From positions 38,374 to 102,373 of the forward strand of contig DAHVDN010000003.1 of NCBI GenBank assembly GCA_027313505.1: 64,000 nucleotides of DNA. The letters are read 5' to 3'. The notes under the pieces were generated by a model. It saw nothing but the letters and a program-made list of their open reading frames with translations. It made no database searches and had not been told where the DNA came from. Made by a program: the position numbers and the translations under genes. Shown in pieces: positions 29,669 through 40,650 of this stretch (positions are counted from its first letter, which is position 1; each line of letters begins with the position of its first letter). The stretch comes from Candidatus Dormiibacterota bacterium. GTDB lineage: Bacteria > Chloroflexota > Dormibacteria > Aeolococcales > Bog-877.

Positions 29669-30378
29669 GCTCCATTTTCCCGGTCGTAGGCGACTGCGGC
29701 CATTCCGTCCGCGAAGGCCGCCTCGAGTCCGACTCGAAGTTCTCGATAGGCGTCCTTCATCTCGCCGGGGGCAGAGGAGTCTCGAAGTCGATCTGGGACC
29801 GGGACCGACCGACGCGCTCCCGGCTGATGGTGGTGCAGGGCCGCGAGCTCCGAGTCGTCCAAGAACCAGTCAACAACCAGGCGATCGCTGAGACGCCCTC
29901 GATTGAGCGCATCCGAGCGGATTCCGTAATAGTCGCGCCGAAAGCTCCTGGCCGTCGCTCCAAGCAAGTTGAGGTTGAAGTGGGCATTTCCGGTCTGAGC
30001 GGGATCAAAGGTCCAAACCATCCGGGAGAGCCCCCGGCCGAGGGCCTCTATACGCTGGGCGTACTTGAGAGCCCGCCCGACGCCCGCCCCTCGCGCCGAA
30101 GTCAGAACCCCCGCCGCGTGGGAGCGATGGTATACCTGACCCGAGGGACTGCGCCCGGTGAATCCGTAGGCGAAGCCAACTGGTCCGGAGTCAGCCTCGG
30201 CTAGTAGAACTATGCCCCCTGCCCCGGACATGACCTTGAGCAGGGTGGCCGGAACTGCGACCTCCGCGGAACCCCAGATTTCGGCCTGGAGACGGCAGAC
30301 GCTGTCGAGCTCAGACATGGTCGTAGCGAGCCGGACGCGATAATCGAGAATCAGATGGCCCCCCACACGACCGAGCAC
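29620..30378 (-). CDS. GNAT-family N-acetyltransferase-like protein
   Basis: [16 protein letters not shown]...[26 protein letters not shown] acyl-CoA binding pattern. Confidence 0.7.
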   Translation of the reverse strand: MLGRVGGHLILDYRVRLATTMSELDSVCRLQAEIWGSAEVAVPATLLKVMSGAGGIVLLAEADSGPVGFAYGFTGRSPSGQVYHRSHAAGVLTSARGAGVGRALKYAQRIEALGRGLSRMVWTFDPAQTGNAHFNLNLLGATARSFRRDYYGIRSDALNRGRLSDRLVVDWFLDDSELAALHHHQPGARRSVPVPDRLRDSSAPGEMKDAYRELRVGLEAAFADGMAAVAYDRENGAYSFATLPPGTPGSVE

Positions 30379-32163
30379 ATTCGCAACTTCTCAATCATCG
30401 CGCACATCGACCACGGCAAGTCCACCCTGGCGGACCGGCTTTTGGAGCTGACCGGAACCGTCAGCGAGCGGGACATGACGACCCAGGTGCTCGACACCAT
30501 GGACCTTGAGCGTGAGAGGGGGATCACCATCAAGGCACAGGCGGTTCGCATGCCCTATCGGGCCCACGACGGTCAGGAGTATGAGCTGAACCTCATCGAC
30601 ACCCCGGGCCATGTCGACTTCGCCTACGAGGTGTCCCGCGCTCTGGCCGCCTGCGAAGGTGCACTTTTGGTTGTGGACGCAAGTCAGGGGATTGAGGCAC
30701 AGACTTTGGCCAACGTCTATAAGGCACTGGAGCTGGGGCTGGAGATCGTGCCGGTGATCAACAAGATTGATCTTCCACAGTCGGACCCTGCCACCGTGGC
30801 ACAGGAGATAGAGGCAGTAATCGGGATAGCTGCGGAGAGCTGTCTGTTGGTGTCTGCGCGCACCGGGGAGGGGGTAGCGGCGGTGCTTGAGGCGGTGGTT
30901 CGGTCTCTACCTCCGCCGCAAGGGGATCAGAGCGCTCCCCTGCGGGCACTGATCTTCGACTGCAAGTACGACCCCTACCGAGGGGTGGTGGTCTACATTC
31001 GGATGGTGGACGGGGTCCTTCGTGCCGGGACTCAGATTCTCATGATGGCGGGGCAGGGCACCTTCACCGTCGACGAGGTTGGAGTCTTTCGTCCCGGGAT
31101 GGAGGCAGTTGCCGAGCTCACCGCGGGAGAGGTGGGATACCTCATCGCCTCAATTCGAAACGTCCGCGACAGCAAGGTAGGGGACACCATCACGGAATTT
31201 CACCGTCCGGCGCAGGTAGCTCTGCCGGGGTATCGGCAGGCGAGCCCCATGGTCTGGGCCGGGGTCTTTCCGGTAGACGGAGACAGCTACTCGGGATTGA
31301 AGGAGGCTCTGGAGCGCCTGCAGTTGAATGACGCTGCGCTCACCTTCGAGCCGGAGACATCTGCGGCGCTCGGGTTCGGCTTCCGCTGCGGGTTCCTGGG
31401 TCTGCTGCACATGGAGATCGTCCAGGAGCGACTGGAGCGCGAGTTTGACCTGGTCCTGATCACGACCGCCCCCTCAGTCGCCTACCGTGTGCAGCTCCGA
31501 GAGGGACGTTCTGTCGAGATCGATAACCCAGACCAGCTCCCCGATCCCGAGAAGGTGGAGTGGATCGAAGAGCCCCGGGTAAAGGTGGAGGTCGTGGTGC
31601 CCCGGGAATACCTGGGAGGAATAATGGAGCTCTGTCAGGAACGCCGCGGGGAGTTCGTTCATCTGGAATATCAACCGGGGAACCGCGCGCTTCTCACCTA
31701 CGATCTGCCCCTCGGGGAGATCATTCACGACTTCTATGACCAGCTCAAATCGCGTAGTCGTGGGTACGCCTCCATGGACTACCACATCTCCGGATATCGC
31801 CGCGAGCAATTGGTGAAATTGGACATCCTGGTGGCCGGCGCCAAGTTGGACGCTCTCTCCGCCATCGTCCACCGGCAACAGGCCAGCAACCAGGGCCGTC
31901 GGCTTGTTCAACGCCTTAAACAGGTCATCCCCAGGCAGCTTTTCGAGGTCGCCCTGCAGGCCGCGGTCGGGGGCAAGATCATCGCCCGGGAGACGGTGCC
32001 GGCGTTGCGGAAGGATGTTTTGGCAAAGTGCTATGGAGGTGACATCACGCGCAAGCGAAAGCTTCTCGAGAAGCAGCGTGAGGGCAAGCAGCGGATGAAG
32101 CGGATTGGAAGCGTCGAGATCCCTCAAGAGGCATTCATGGCTGTCCTGTCGCTTGACCGTTGA
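30355..32163 (+). CDS. lepA: Elongation factor 4 (LepA)
   Basis: [77 protein letters not shown]. Confidence 0.97.
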   Translation: MAPHTTEHIRNFSIIAHIDHGKSTLADRLLELTGTVSERDMTTQVLDTMDLERERGITIKAQAVRMPYRAHDGQEYELNLIDTPGHVDFAYEVSRALAACEGALLVVDASQGIEAQTLANVYKALELGLEIVPVINKIDLPQSDPATVAQEIEAVIGIAAESCLLVSARTGEGVAAVLEAVVRSLPPPQGDQSAPLRALIFDCKYDPYRGVVVYIRMVDGVLRAGTQILMMAGQGTFTVDEVGVFRPGMEAVAELTAGEVGYLIASIRNVRDSKVGDTITEFHRPAQVALPGYRQASPMVWAGVFPVDGDSYSGLKEALERLQLNDAALTFEPETSAALGFGFRCGFLGLLHMEIVQERLEREFDLVLITTAPSVAYRVQLREGRSVEIDNPDQLPDPEKVEWIEEPRVKVEVVVPREYLGGIMELCQERRGEFVHLEYQPGNRALLTYDLPLGEIIHDFYDQLKSRSRGYASMDYHISGYRREQLVKLDILVAGAKLDALSAIVHRQQASNQGRRLVQRLKQVIPRQLFEVALQAAVGGKIIARETVPALRKDVLAKCYGGDITRKRKLLEKQREGKQRMKRIGSVEIPQEAFMAVLSLDR

Positions 32164-33322
32164 CGCCGGGCATTGCGGGCCGCGGTCCCTATACCTGCAC
32201 ATTCCGTTCTGCACTCAGCGCTGTGCGTACTGCGACTTCGCCATCAGCCTGAAAGGGGATGGCTTGCAGGAGCGCTATGTGCAGGCGCTGATGGACGAGC
32301 TCAAGCTGCTTCGCGGGGGCAGGGCGATGGTACTCGACACGGTGTACCTCGGCGGAGGAACTCCCAACCTCCTCCGGCCCCAGCTTCTCGAACAGCTTCT
32401 GGCCTTTGTTTTCTCTGAGTTCTCGCTGGCGGCCACGCCGGAGGTGACCATCGAGGTCAACCCTGACGGTATCACCCGGGATCTGGTCGCCAGATGGTTG
32501 GTCCTCGGATTCAATCGGGTATCTCTCGGAGTTCAGAGCCTGGATGACGCATCCCTTCGCTGGCTGGGACGGACCCACAGTGCCAGTTCAGCGGTGGAGG
32601 CGATCCGCAACTGCCGACGGGCAGGACTGGCGGACCTGAGCTGCGACCTGATCTATGCGGTACCGGGCCAGGACCGGACCTCATTCGAGTCCAGTCTTCG
32701 TCGCCTCCTGCAATTCCATCCGGAGCATGTGTCCTGTTACGAGCTGACGGTCGAGCGCAATACCCCACTTCACCGCGAGATCGCCAGACACCGCCGGGAG
32801 GCGCCGTCCGTCGAAGCATACTTACGCGAGCGCAGGCTGGCGGTTGAGCTCCTGGCGCAAGAGGGCCTCGTCCAATACGAGGTCTCCAACTATGCCCGAA
32901 CAGGCTTCCAGTCTCAGCACAACCTGACCTATTGGAGGGGCCAGCCCTACCTGGCCGCAGGAGCGGGAGCGCATGGCTTCTTGGCGGCTGACGAGGGCTG
33001 GAGACTGGGGATCGACGGACGGGGAGCTGGCCTTCGATACTGGCACTTCCGAGACGCTGCGACCTACATCCGCAATGTGGACTCAGGAGGACGAGGGATC
33101 AGAGCGTACGAGTGGCTGGACGAATCACAAGTTGAGCTCGAGCGTCTGGCTTGTGGGCTGAGGCTATCCGACGGCGTTGGCCTGCGCTCCGAGCGCCAGC
33201 TGGCTCGCGCTCGCGAGCTGGAGCTCTTGGGGCTCTTGGAGGTCGATGGGACAACGGTCCGGGCCACGACCGGAGGGGTGGACATTCTCGATCGGCTCAC
33301 CCTGGAGCTTTCGGTCGCCTGA
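32153..33322 (+). CDS. hemW: Radical SAM heme chaperone HemW
   Basis: [20 protein letters not shown] radical-SAM CxxxCxx[31 protein letters not shown] 32153 overlapping the lepA end is the likely start. Confidence 0.92.
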   Translation: MTVDAGHCGPRSLYLHIPFCTQRCAYCDFAISLKGDGLQERYVQALMDELKLLRGGRAMVLDTVYLGGGTPNLLRPQLLEQLLAFVFSEFSLAATPEVTIEVNPDGITRDLVARWLVLGFNRVSLGVQSLDDASLRWLGRTHSASSAVEAIRNCRRAGLADLSCDLIYAVPGQDRTSFESSLRRLLQFHPEHVSCYELTVERNTPLHREIARHRREAPSVEAYLRERRLAVELLAQEGLVQYEVSNYARTGFQSQHNLTYWRGQPYLAAGAGAHGFLAADEGWRLGIDGRGAGLRYWHFRDAATYIRNVDSGGRGIRAYEWLDESQVELERLACGLRLSDGVGLRSERQLARARELELLGLLEVDGTTVRATTGGVDILDRLTLELSVA

Positions 33323-33325
33323 CAA

Positions 33326-34117
33326 TCAGGCAGGCGGAAGGCGTAGACCGAACAGGTGGGGTAGGAGGACCCCCAGGACGTACCCCGCCAGCGCTGCGGC
33401 TGTACCCACAGCCAGCACCTCCGCTCCTCCGACCAGCAGCCGCTGGCCAATGACACGGGCCTTGCCCACGCCGACCATCAGGAGAGCGACGGCCGAGAGC
33501 GCCAGAGAACCGATGACCGCCGGTAGTCCTGTCAGGAGAATGAACGGCAGAATGGGAACCACAGCTCCGATCAGAAACGTGCCGGCCATGACCAAGCCGT
33601 CTCGACCAGGGGAGTCCTGAGGGTCGCTCGAGATCCCGAGCTCCTTCTCAATGTGAGTTTCCTCCCAGAGTCGGGGGTATTGCGCCAAGGCGCTGGAGAG
33701 TTCGTCCGCGGTCTCCTGGGGCACTCCTCGGTCCATCAGGATGGCGACCATCTCCGCGTGTTCCTCTACTGGTTGGCTCTTGAGTTCACCTCGCTCTTTG
33801 TGGATCGCGGCATGTTTCAGATCTCGCTCGGCGCACCCGGCGAGGTATGCGCCGGTGCCCATTGACACCATGCCAGCAAGGGCCCCTGCGATGCCGGCGA
33901 TGAGAATTGTGGTGTGAGCTACTGCAGCTCCTGCGGTGGCGGTGGCTACCCCGGTCGTCAGCCCCATGGTCGTCAGGATCCCATCCTGAACTCCAAAGAC
34001 CACTTCCCGGATGCCGGCCCTCCTGACTAGGGCTTCACGCTCAGCAGTGATAGAGCCCGAGAATGGGTGCAGACCCGACCTCCCCTCGGTAGCCCGCGTC
34101 TGACTGCTGAAAGCCAC
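33326..34117 (-). CDS. VIT1/CCC1-family transporter-like membrane protein
   Basis: GIREVVFGVQDGILTTMGLTTGVATATAG; MVSMGTGAYLAGCAERDL; hydrophobic C-terminus. Confidence 0.82.
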   Translation of the reverse strand: MAFSSQTRATEGRSGLHPFSGSITAEREALVRRAGIREVVFGVQDGILTTMGLTTGVATATAGAAVAHTTILIAGIAGALAGMVSMGTGAYLAGCAERDLKHAAIHKERGELKSQPVEEHAEMVAILMDRGVPQETADELSSALAQYPRLWEETHIEKELGISSDPQDSPGRDGLVMAGTFLIGAVVPILPFILLTGLPAVIGSLALSAVALLMVGVGKARVIGQRLLVGGAEVLAVGTAAALAGYVLGVLLPHLFGLRLPPA

Positions 34118-34317
34118 CCGCAGATACTATCGCAATTTGGACCTAATCCAGATTAGGAGTGGCTAAGGCTCGGCTTCGCCTCTCTCGATCCTGGTTGGAT
34201 GTGGCGCTGGCGCGTCCGGAGGCGGTCGCTTGAGCGGATCGCACGGCTTCCCGGATGGTCGACGCTAACGCGCTGGGCCGGCCTGCCACCGGGCGGCGGG
34301 GCCCAGAACGCCCGTGC

Positions 34318-34323
34318 TAAACT
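34318..34323 (+). promoter_or_regulatory. Putative extended -10 box of the hrcA promoter
   Basis: TGCTAAACT immediately upstream of the CIRCE element. Confidence 0.55.
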
Positions 34324-34327
34324 CGAC

Positions 34328-34354
34328 TTAGCACTCGCGTCATGGGAGTGCTAA
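34328..34354 (+). promoter_or_regulatory. CIRCE operator (HrcA binding site)
   Basis: TTAGCACTC-GCGTCATGG-GAGTGCTAA, perfect consensus inverted repeat with 9-nt spacer, upstream of hrcA. Confidence 0.97.
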
Positions 34355-34375
34355 TCAGGCACTGGAGTCAGCGGC

Positions 34376-35383
34376 ATGGATCTGCGAAAGGAGAGGATTC
34401 TAGGGGCGGTCGTCTCGGACTACACCGAGACGGTGGTGCCCGTGGGTTCCCACGCGCTTGCCGCTCGGTACTTCCTGGAGCTCAGCTCGGCTACGATTCG
34501 CAATGAGCTGTCGGAGTTGGTTGACGATGGCTTTCTGACCCAGCCCCATGCCTCGGCTGGGCGAATCCCGACGGATTTGGGTTACCGCTACTTCGTCGAT
34601 TTCCTGCTGCCCCAGGAGTTGGTGGAGCCGCCATTGCGCCGGCAGGTGCGGCAGAGCTTCGACGATGCAGCACCCGACGTCGAGACCATCCTAGAGCTCG
34701 CAGCGGCCACGCTGAGCAGGCTGAGCGACAACGTTGCGCTGGTGACTGGCCCGAACAACTCCGTGGCCCGGTTGGTCCATGTTGAGCTGGTCATGGCCAA
34801 GCCCGGACAGGCGCTGCTGGTGGTCGTGGCCAATGGCAACTTCGTTTACCAGCGGACGACAGCTGTGAGCGCCGAGCTCGACCAAACGGCGTTGACCGAG
34901 ACGGCCGCTCTTCTCAATCGAACCTTCGCTGGAAGGACGGCGGCTGAGATCGAGGAAGCGTTGGATTTGCCGGGCATTTCGCCATCCTTGGCGGTCGAAG
35001 TTGTGCGGGGGCTGCGGCAGGTGGAGACCAGAGCCTCCTTGGTCATCCATGACGGAGTTCGTAACTTGGTCCGCAACCCGGAATTCGAGGATCCCCAACG
35101 GCTGAGGACGGTCCTGGAGGTGTTGGAGGCGCAGAGGATTCTCGCCGCGGTCGTGAGCGAACTTGCTCCAAGGGTCGGAATGCAGGTCGTCATCGGCCAT
35201 GAGAACCGCTTGCAGGAATTGCGGGACTGCAGTCTGGTGCTGACCAGTTACCGAGCCGGAACCCACAGTTGGGGTACGCTGGGGGTGGTAGGACCGACCA
35301 GGATTCGCTACGGTCGGGTGGCCGCCCGGTTGCAGTTGGTTTCGCAGTTGACGGGCGAGGCCCTCAGCCGACTCCTCAGTTGA
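34376..35383 (+). CDS. hrcA: Heat-inducible transcription repressor HrcA
   Basis: LRKERILGAVVSDYTETVVPVGSHAL...SSATIRNELSELVDDGFLTQPHASAGRIPTDLGYRYFVDFLL. Confidence 0.96.
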   Translation: MDLRKERILGAVVSDYTETVVPVGSHALAARYFLELSSATIRNELSELVDDGFLTQPHASAGRIPTDLGYRYFVDFLLPQELVEPPLRRQVRQSFDDAAPDVETILELAAATLSRLSDNVALVTGPNNSVARLVHVELVMAKPGQALLVVVANGNFVYQRTTAVSAELDQTALTETAALLNRTFAGRTAAEIEEALDLPGISPSLAVEVVRGLRQVETRASLVIHDGVRNLVRNPEFEDPQRLRTVLEVLEAQRILAAVVSELAPRVGMQVVIGHENRLQELRDCSLVLTSYRAGTHSWGTLGVVGPTRIRYGRVAARLQLVSQLTGEALSRLLS

Positions 35384-35409
35384 GATCATCTTCTAGCCGG
35401 GAGGCTGAT

Positions 35410-36024
35410 ATGCCAGACCAGAGTCGTGAGCGCGTTGAGCCACCCGCCGAGGCGGAATCGGGAGTGTCGGCGACGCCCACATCCAACCTCCATGCCGAAC
35501 TCCAGAGGGTGGAGGGCGAGCTCGACCAGACCAGGGCGTCATACCAGCGGCTCGCAGCTGACTTCGAGAACTACAAGCGACGGAAGCTCCAGGAGACACA
35601 GGACCTGGCGCGGTATGGTGCCGCGGCGCTGCTTACCGCACTGCTTCCCGCGCTGGATAACCTGGAACGAGCGGTGTCTCACATCGACGAGGACGCCACC
35701 GACGGGCTGTCCGCCGGGTTGAGACTTACCCTGCGTCAGCTCGAGGAGGCGCTGGCCTCTCAGGGAGTCAAGCGTGTGCCGGCGGTTGGGGAGCCGTTTG
35801 ACCCGCGTCTGCACGATGCCGTTACCACTGTCGAGGGCTCCGGGTTGGAACGTGACATGGTTGTCGCGGAGCTGGTCCCTGGCTACCAGATCCATGACAG
35901 GGTGATCCGCCCGGCTCAGGTGAGTGTGGCTCAAGCCGCAACGCCCAGTCGGGGGGCCTCGGGACCGACCGTGGCCGTTGAGGAGACCGTGGAAACCTTG
36001 CCCGACGAGTCCGCCCCCGATTGA
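35410..36024 (+). CDS. grpE: Nucleotide exchange factor GrpE
   Basis: [62 protein letters not shown] 35410. Confidence 0.94.
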   Translation: MPDQSRERVEPPAEAESGVSATPTSNLHAELQRVEGELDQTRASYQRLAADFENYKRRKLQETQDLARYGAAALLTALLPALDNLERAVSHIDEDATDGLSAGLRLTLRQLEEALASQGVKRVPAVGEPFDPRLHDAVTTVEGSGLERDMVVAELVPGYQIHDRVIRPAQVSVAQAATPSRGASGPTVAVEETVETLPDESAPD

Positions 36025-37136
36025 TGCCGCAGACCAAGCGCGATTACTACGAAGTCCTAGGGGTGGACCGCGGCGCCACTCCTGAGGAGCTGAAGCGGGC
36101 CTACCGGAAACTCGCCATGCAGTATCACCCTGATCGCAACGGTGGGGATACCGAGGCGGAACAACGATTCAAGGAGGTTGGGGAGGCGTATCAGGTGCTT
36201 TCCGACCCCGCCAGGAGGCAGCGCTACGATGCCTACGGGCAGGCTGGAGAGGGAATGGGCAGCGGGGGAGCGTTCAACTTCCAGTCGGCCTTCGATCTCT
36301 TCGATATGTTCTTTGGCGGTGGCGGCGCACAGCGGCAGCGGACCGGGCCGCGGCGTGGATCCGACCTGCGCCTACACGTGACGATCGACTTCCAGGAAGC
36401 GATCACGGGGGTGACCCGGACCTTCGAGGTGTCCAAGCCCGCGGCCTGTGAGGAGTGCCAAGGGTCGGGTGCCCAGCCGGGGACAGCGGCCATCCTTTGT
36501 CAGGAATGCCAAGGCCGAGGTCAGGTGCAGCGGGTGCGCCAGTCGCTGCTGGGTCAGATGGTGACGGTGGAGCCTTGTCCCCGATGCCGCGGCGAGGGGC
36601 AGGTGATCGACTCTCCCTGTTCGGTGTGTCACGGCCAGGGTCTGATTGACGCCAAGAAGTCCATCGAGGTCCAGATTCCAGCTGGGGTGGACAACGAGAT
36701 GCAGGTCAGAGTTCCAGGGGAGGGGGCGGCGGGGCCTCGAGGTGGGCCGCCGGGAGACCTCTTTCTGGTCATCACGGTCAGGGCTCACGAGCACCTGGTC
36801 CGCCGAGGGATGACCATCGTCTACGAGTGTCCCATCACCGTGTCCCAGGCCGCGCTTGGCGACACCATTGAAGTACCGACGGTTGATGGTCCCGCCACGA
36901 TGACGGTCAAACCGGGCACCCAGTACGGTGAGCAGGTACGCCTAGCAGGGAAGGGAGCCCCAGACCCCCGCACCGGTCGCAGGGGTGACCAGGTGGTCCG
37001 GCTTCGCGTGGTCATCCCGACGAAGTTGACCGATCGCCAACGCCACTTGCTTCGTGAGCTGGCGCCACCAGACGGTAAGCCGCACCCGGTCCGCCGGGGC
37101 TTTTTTGAGCACATCAAGGACGCCATCGGAATCTGA
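36024..37136 (+). CDS. dnaJ: Chaperone DnaJ
   Basis: [34 protein letters not shown] domain, four CxxCxG-type zinc motifs; start overlaps grpE stop (TGATG). Confidence 0.96.
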   Translation: MPQTKRDYYEVLGVDRGATPEELKRAYRKLAMQYHPDRNGGDTEAEQRFKEVGEAYQVLSDPARRQRYDAYGQAGEGMGSGGAFNFQSAFDLFDMFFGGGGAQRQRTGPRRGSDLRLHVTIDFQEAITGVTRTFEVSKPAACEECQGSGAQPGTAAILCQECQGRGQVQRVRQSLLGQMVTVEPCPRCRGEGQVIDSPCSVCHGQGLIDAKKSIEVQIPAGVDNEMQVRVPGEGAAGPRGGPPGDLFLVITVRAHEHLVRRGMTIVYECPITVSQAALGDTIEVPTVDGPATMTVKPGTQYGEQVRLAGKGAPDPRTGRRGDQVVRLRVVIPTKLTDRQRHLLRELAPPDGKPHPVRRGFFEHIKDAIGI

Positions 37137-37242
37137 TTCCTGGGCGCGGTTTAGGCCAGTGGGCGAGCGGGTATCACCGCCTTGGGATGAGGCCATCCCC
37201 CCAGAAAAGCTGGGTGAATCGGTGATGTTGGAGGTGTTTGCG

Positions 37243-37761
37243 ATGGCTCGTTGGGATCCATGGAGCGACCTGTTCAATCTGCAATCGGAGATGGCCCGCT
37301 GGGCCAACGACGCGCTGGGCAACGGTTCTTACCTGTCCGCCGTCTCGGACGGTGATAGGGGCGCCCGGCCATCAATGCCTGTGACTTACCTGCCTCTGGA
37401 CATTCGGCAGCGCGACGGTGAGTTTGTTATCGAGGCCTCGGTTCCGGGGCTCGGCCCTGACGAGGTCGAGATTACCGCCGACCAAGGGGTGTTGACCATC
37501 AGGGGCCAGCGCAAGGCGCGCGGTGAAGAGCAGTCAGAGGGCACCTATTTGCGCCGGGAGCGTAGTGCGTACACCTTAGTTCGGCAGCTGACCCTTCCCT
37601 CGGACGTCAAGGAGGATCAGATCAGCGCGAGCTTCCAAAACGGAGTCCTCACCGTTCGTATACCCAGGGTTGCCGCTCCCGCTCCCCGCAGAATTCCAGT
37701 CGCTAGTGGTGATCGGCAGGATGAACCCCAGGTGATAGAGGCGGGCACCTCCGGGGAGTAG
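37243..37761 (+). CDS. Hsp20/alpha-crystallin small heat-shock protein
   Basis: MARWDPWSDL N-terminus with SD GGAGGT at 37230; VPGLGPDEVEITADQGVLTIRGQRK; ASFQNGVLTVRIPR. Confidence 0.92.
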   Translation: MARWDPWSDLFNLQSEMARWANDALGNGSYLSAVSDGDRGARPSMPVTYLPLDIRQRDGEFVIEASVPGLGPDEVEITADQGVLTIRGQRKARGEEQSEGTYLRRERSAYTLVRQLTLPSDVKEDQISASFQNGVLTVRIPRVAAPAPRRIPVASGDRQDEPQVIEAGTSGE

Positions 37762-37777
37762 TTTCTGCGGCACAGGA

Positions 37778-37809
37778 TGGGGTCCCGGCTGCGGTCAGCT
37801 GGGGCCCCA
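37778..37809. terminator. Long hairpin between convergent hsp20 and GalT-like genes; possible terminator without U-tract
   Basis: TGGGGTCCCGGCTG-CGGT-CAGCTGGGGCCCCA: 14 bp stem with two G-U wobbles. Confidence 0.5.
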
Positions 37810-37891
37810 CATCACCACCCGAAACGATCGAACAGCTTCGCGACGGGGTCCGAACCGACCAGCTGGAGCTGGTTGATGGCCCAGCGCCGAG

Positions 37892-38992
37892 CTAGCGAGC
37901 AAGCGATCTTGCCATCGGATCCCTCATCAGGGCCGCAAGCTCCTCGGGACTTCGAACCATGAACGGTTCCTCGAGCAGGTGGTGCCAGGCCGTGGTGTCG
38001 GACCCCTGGATATCGGGGTTGAAGTAGATTCGTGGCGAGATGCGAGCGTGGAGCCGGAAATGGTCGTCGGGCTCGCCTGCGGGGCTTGGATAGAAGGCGA
38101 GATTGAAGGAACCCACACCGTCGGCGGCCAAACGGCGAAGTGCTGAGCAGAGCCCCACCGCAAACTCATGGATCGCCTCTCGGGGGAGCTCTTCGAGCGA
38201 ACGATACCGCGGAAAGATCACGAGTAGGTCAGAGACCACGCTCTTGGAGACGAAAGCCGTCAACCAAAAGGTGTTGGGAGCCTCGGCGATGAAGCGCTCG
38301 CCCAGCTGCCTCTCGCAGGACCTAAGGCCATCCCAATACCTTTGGGCGTGCTTGAGGTAGAACGCGCGGCTGCTGCGGATCTCATCCTCGAGGAGGTTGC
38401 CCGGCCGATCGGTCAAAAAGCCTTGAATGTGGGGGTGAACCTGAGTCGCTCCTGCCAGAGGCATGTAGTTCCAAGTCACCAGGGAAAAGCTGCCCTGGGA
38501 CAGCGGCGCCAGACTTTTGAAGTAGTCCTGCAGTGCTTGGATCCCACTTACGATTTGATCGGCGGTGAACTCCTCGAGGGGGACGAAGTGCTGCTCGGTC
38601 AGTGCCACCACCACGCTGTGGCGGTCGTACGGGCTCAAGTTCGGGAACAGTGTTGACTCCCCTCGCCGAATCCTGCCTTCGGCGGCATGGGGCAGCAGGG
38701 GGGTCACCTCCAACAACCGGTCTGGGCAGAAGGGGCAGCCCTCCCGACTGGTTGTCACCACCGCGGAGAGGTCCACTCGCTGCAGGTGGAAACCCTGGAA
38801 ATGCGCCAGGCGCCCGCTCCTTTGGGTGAGGGGGTCGCGCCGGAGTTCAACCTCCATAGTTATCTCCTCCAGGGCGCCATCCGAGTTTGGAAGCAGGTAA
38901 GACGTAGTCCGTGGCTCTCTCTCGAACGAGATGATGGCCTCTTGGGACTCGCCCCCAGGTTCCGCTGAGGAGCTGTCTCTCACCTGGTTCAA
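37892..38992 (-). CDS. Galactose-1-phosphate uridylyltransferase-like protein
   Basis: CPFCPDRLLEVTP zinc site, LFPNLSPYDRHSVVV, GATQVHPHIQGF active-site region. Confidence 0.8.
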   Translation of the reverse strand: MNQVRDSSSAEPGGESQEAIISFEREPRTTSYLLPNSDGALEEITMEVELRRDPLTQRSGRLAHFQGFHLQRVDLSAVVTTSREGCPFCPDRLLEVTPLLPHAAEGRIRRGESTLFPNLSPYDRHSVVVALTEQHFVPLEEFTADQIVSGIQALQDYFKSLAPLSQGSFSLVTWNYMPLAGATQVHPHIQGFLTDRPGNLLEDEIRSSRAFYLKHAQRYWDGLRSCERQLGERFIAEAPNTFWLTAFVSKSVVSDLLVIFPRYRSLEELPREAIHEFAVGLCSALRRLAADGVGSFNLAFYPSPAGEPDDHFRLHARISPRIYFNPDIQGSDTTAWHHLLEEPFMVRSPEELAALMRDPMARSLAR

Positions 38993-39735
38993 ACCTCCAG
39001 GTCACCTGCCCTTGACAGCAGGACGGCGACGGCCACCGTGGCGGCAAGGATGGTGCGGAGATTGCGCCGGCCCAGAGAGACCGTGCGTGCTCCCCGCGCC
39101 TCAAGGTACTCCAGCTCGCCGGGGGTAAGGCCGCCCTCGGGGCCGATCACAAGGGCCGTGGGTCGACCGGGGTCCCACGGGAATGAAGCGATCCCCGCTG
39201 TCGCCGAGCTGGCGCAGGCCACCAGCTGGGGCGAGTCTTCAAGCCTCAGAGTCGACTCAACGGCCTCCTCCAAAGGCATCACCGAGTTGACCGCGGGCGC
39301 CACATGGCGCCCGGCAAGCTGCGCCGCCTCCCTCGCAATCCGCTGCCACCTGACCTGTCGCAGTGGGACCTGGCCGCCGTCGAAGCGCGGAACGGTGCGC
39401 TCTGTGAGCACCGGCCAGACCGAGGCGACTCCGAGCTCCGCCACCCTTTCGCAGACCTCACCCATCCCGTGCCCCTTGGGGATCGCCTGGAGAAGGTGGA
39501 CTCGGGCTGCTGCCTCCCTTCCTATCACCAGGGATGAGACCACCCGCCCCAGGACGGTCGCCGAGCTCACGGCGTCCAGCCGTACGAGGTGCTCCTTGCC
39601 CGGAGAGCAGACCACCGTGATGGTGTCCCCGGGGTGCATTCTCAGCGAGCGCGTCAGGTGATGAGCGTCCTCACCGACGATTTCAACAACTCCATCGGGG
39701 CTCACCTGTCGCGGGGCGACAAGAATGGTGGGCAC
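38989..39735 (-). CDS. rsmE: 16S rRNA (uracil(1498)-N(3))-methyltransferase
   Basis: HHLTRSLRMHPGDTITV, ALVIGPEGGLTPGELEYLEARGARTVSLGRRNLRTILAATVAVAVLL. Confidence 0.94.
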   Translation of the reverse strand: MPTILVAPRQVSPDGVVEIVGEDAHHLTRSLRMHPGDTITVVCSPGKEHLVRLDAVSSATVLGRVVSSLVIGREAAARVHLLQAIPKGHGMGEVCERVAELGVASVWPVLTERTVPRFDGGQVPLRQVRWQRIAREAAQLAGRHVAPAVNSVMPLEEAVESTLRLEDSPQLVACASSATAGIASFPWDPGRPTALVIGPEGGLTPGELEYLEARGARTVSLGRRNLRTILAATVAVAVLLSRAGDLEV

Positions 39736-39810
39736 GCCCCGAGTTTACTTCCAACTGGTGATCGAGTAGCGCCTTCCCGGCTTGCGGGGTTTGGTCGATA
39801 CCATCGCCTC

Positions 39811-40650
39811 ATGGAGTGGCCATCTTCGAGCCAGCTGCGAGCGGTGGAGGTTGAGCCTGGGGTGCACCTCGCGGTGCACGACGTGGGGGAGGGACAACCT
39901 CTCCTTGTTATCCCGGGTCTTGGCACCGACTACCACGCCTTCGTCTGGAACATCGCCGAGCTCGCCCAGCGTTGGCGGTGCCTGGTCGTCGACCAGCGCG
40001 GTCTGGGCGGGTCTGACGCCACGCCCGGACCCTATTCGATGGAGCAGTTGGCCGACGATGCGGCCACGGTCCTGGAGAGGTTGGCTCCCGGCGGAGCCTT
40101 TGTCTTCGGGGTGTCCATGGGCGGGATGGTTGCCCAGCATCTGGCCATTCGATACCCGAAGGCCGTCCGATCCCTGATCCTCGGGTGTACCGGGCCCGGG
40201 GGCCATTTGTCGGTGCGAGCAGATCCAGCCAACACCAGGTTGCTGCTGGGGGGCGACGCTAAGGAACCCGGCCTCGCGTATCGCGTCGCCTGTCAGGTGT
40301 TGTACGAGCGGCGTTGGCGGGAGGCCCACTCGGAGGTCATCGAGGACGCCGTCCACTGGCGAGCCACGCACCCAGTGCGTCCCGGAGTCTTCGCCGCCCA
40401 CTGGGCGGCCATCAGACACCATGACACCGGCGAGAGGCTTGCCAACATCACAGCTCCCACGCTGGTACTTCATGGGACATCCGACGTCGTGATGCCGCCG
40501 GGAAACGGAACAGTGCTCGCCAACCAGATCCCCGACGCGATGCTGAAGTGGCTCCCGGGGCGCGGGCATATGTTCTTTCAGGAGGACCCTGGGGGAACCT
40601 TGGCGCTGATTCAGGCCCATCTAGGCGCACCGACGGCCCACCCTGCCTAG
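39811..40650 (+). CDS. Alpha/beta hydrolase
   Basis: VDQRGLGGSD, FVFGVSMGGMVAQHLAIRYP nucleophile elbow, GRGHMFFQE; ATG 39811. Confidence 0.88.
   Translation: MEWPSSSQLRAVEVEPGVHLAVHDVGEGQPLLVIPGLGTDYHAFVWNIAELAQRWRCLVVDQRGLGGSDATPGPYSMEQLADDAATVLERLAPGGAFVFGVSMGGMVAQHLAIRYPKAVRSLILGCTGPGGHLSVRADPANTRLLLGGDAKEPGLAYRVACQVLYERRWREAHSEVIEDAVHWRATHPVRPGVFAAHWAAIRHHDTGERLANITAPTLVLHGTSDVVMPPGNGTVLANQIPDAMLKWLPGRGHMFFQEDPGGTLALIQAHLGAPTAHPA

Noticed and set aside
39745-40620. 291-aa minus-strand ORF
   Set aside because: Antisense to the alpha/beta hydrolase; shadow ORF
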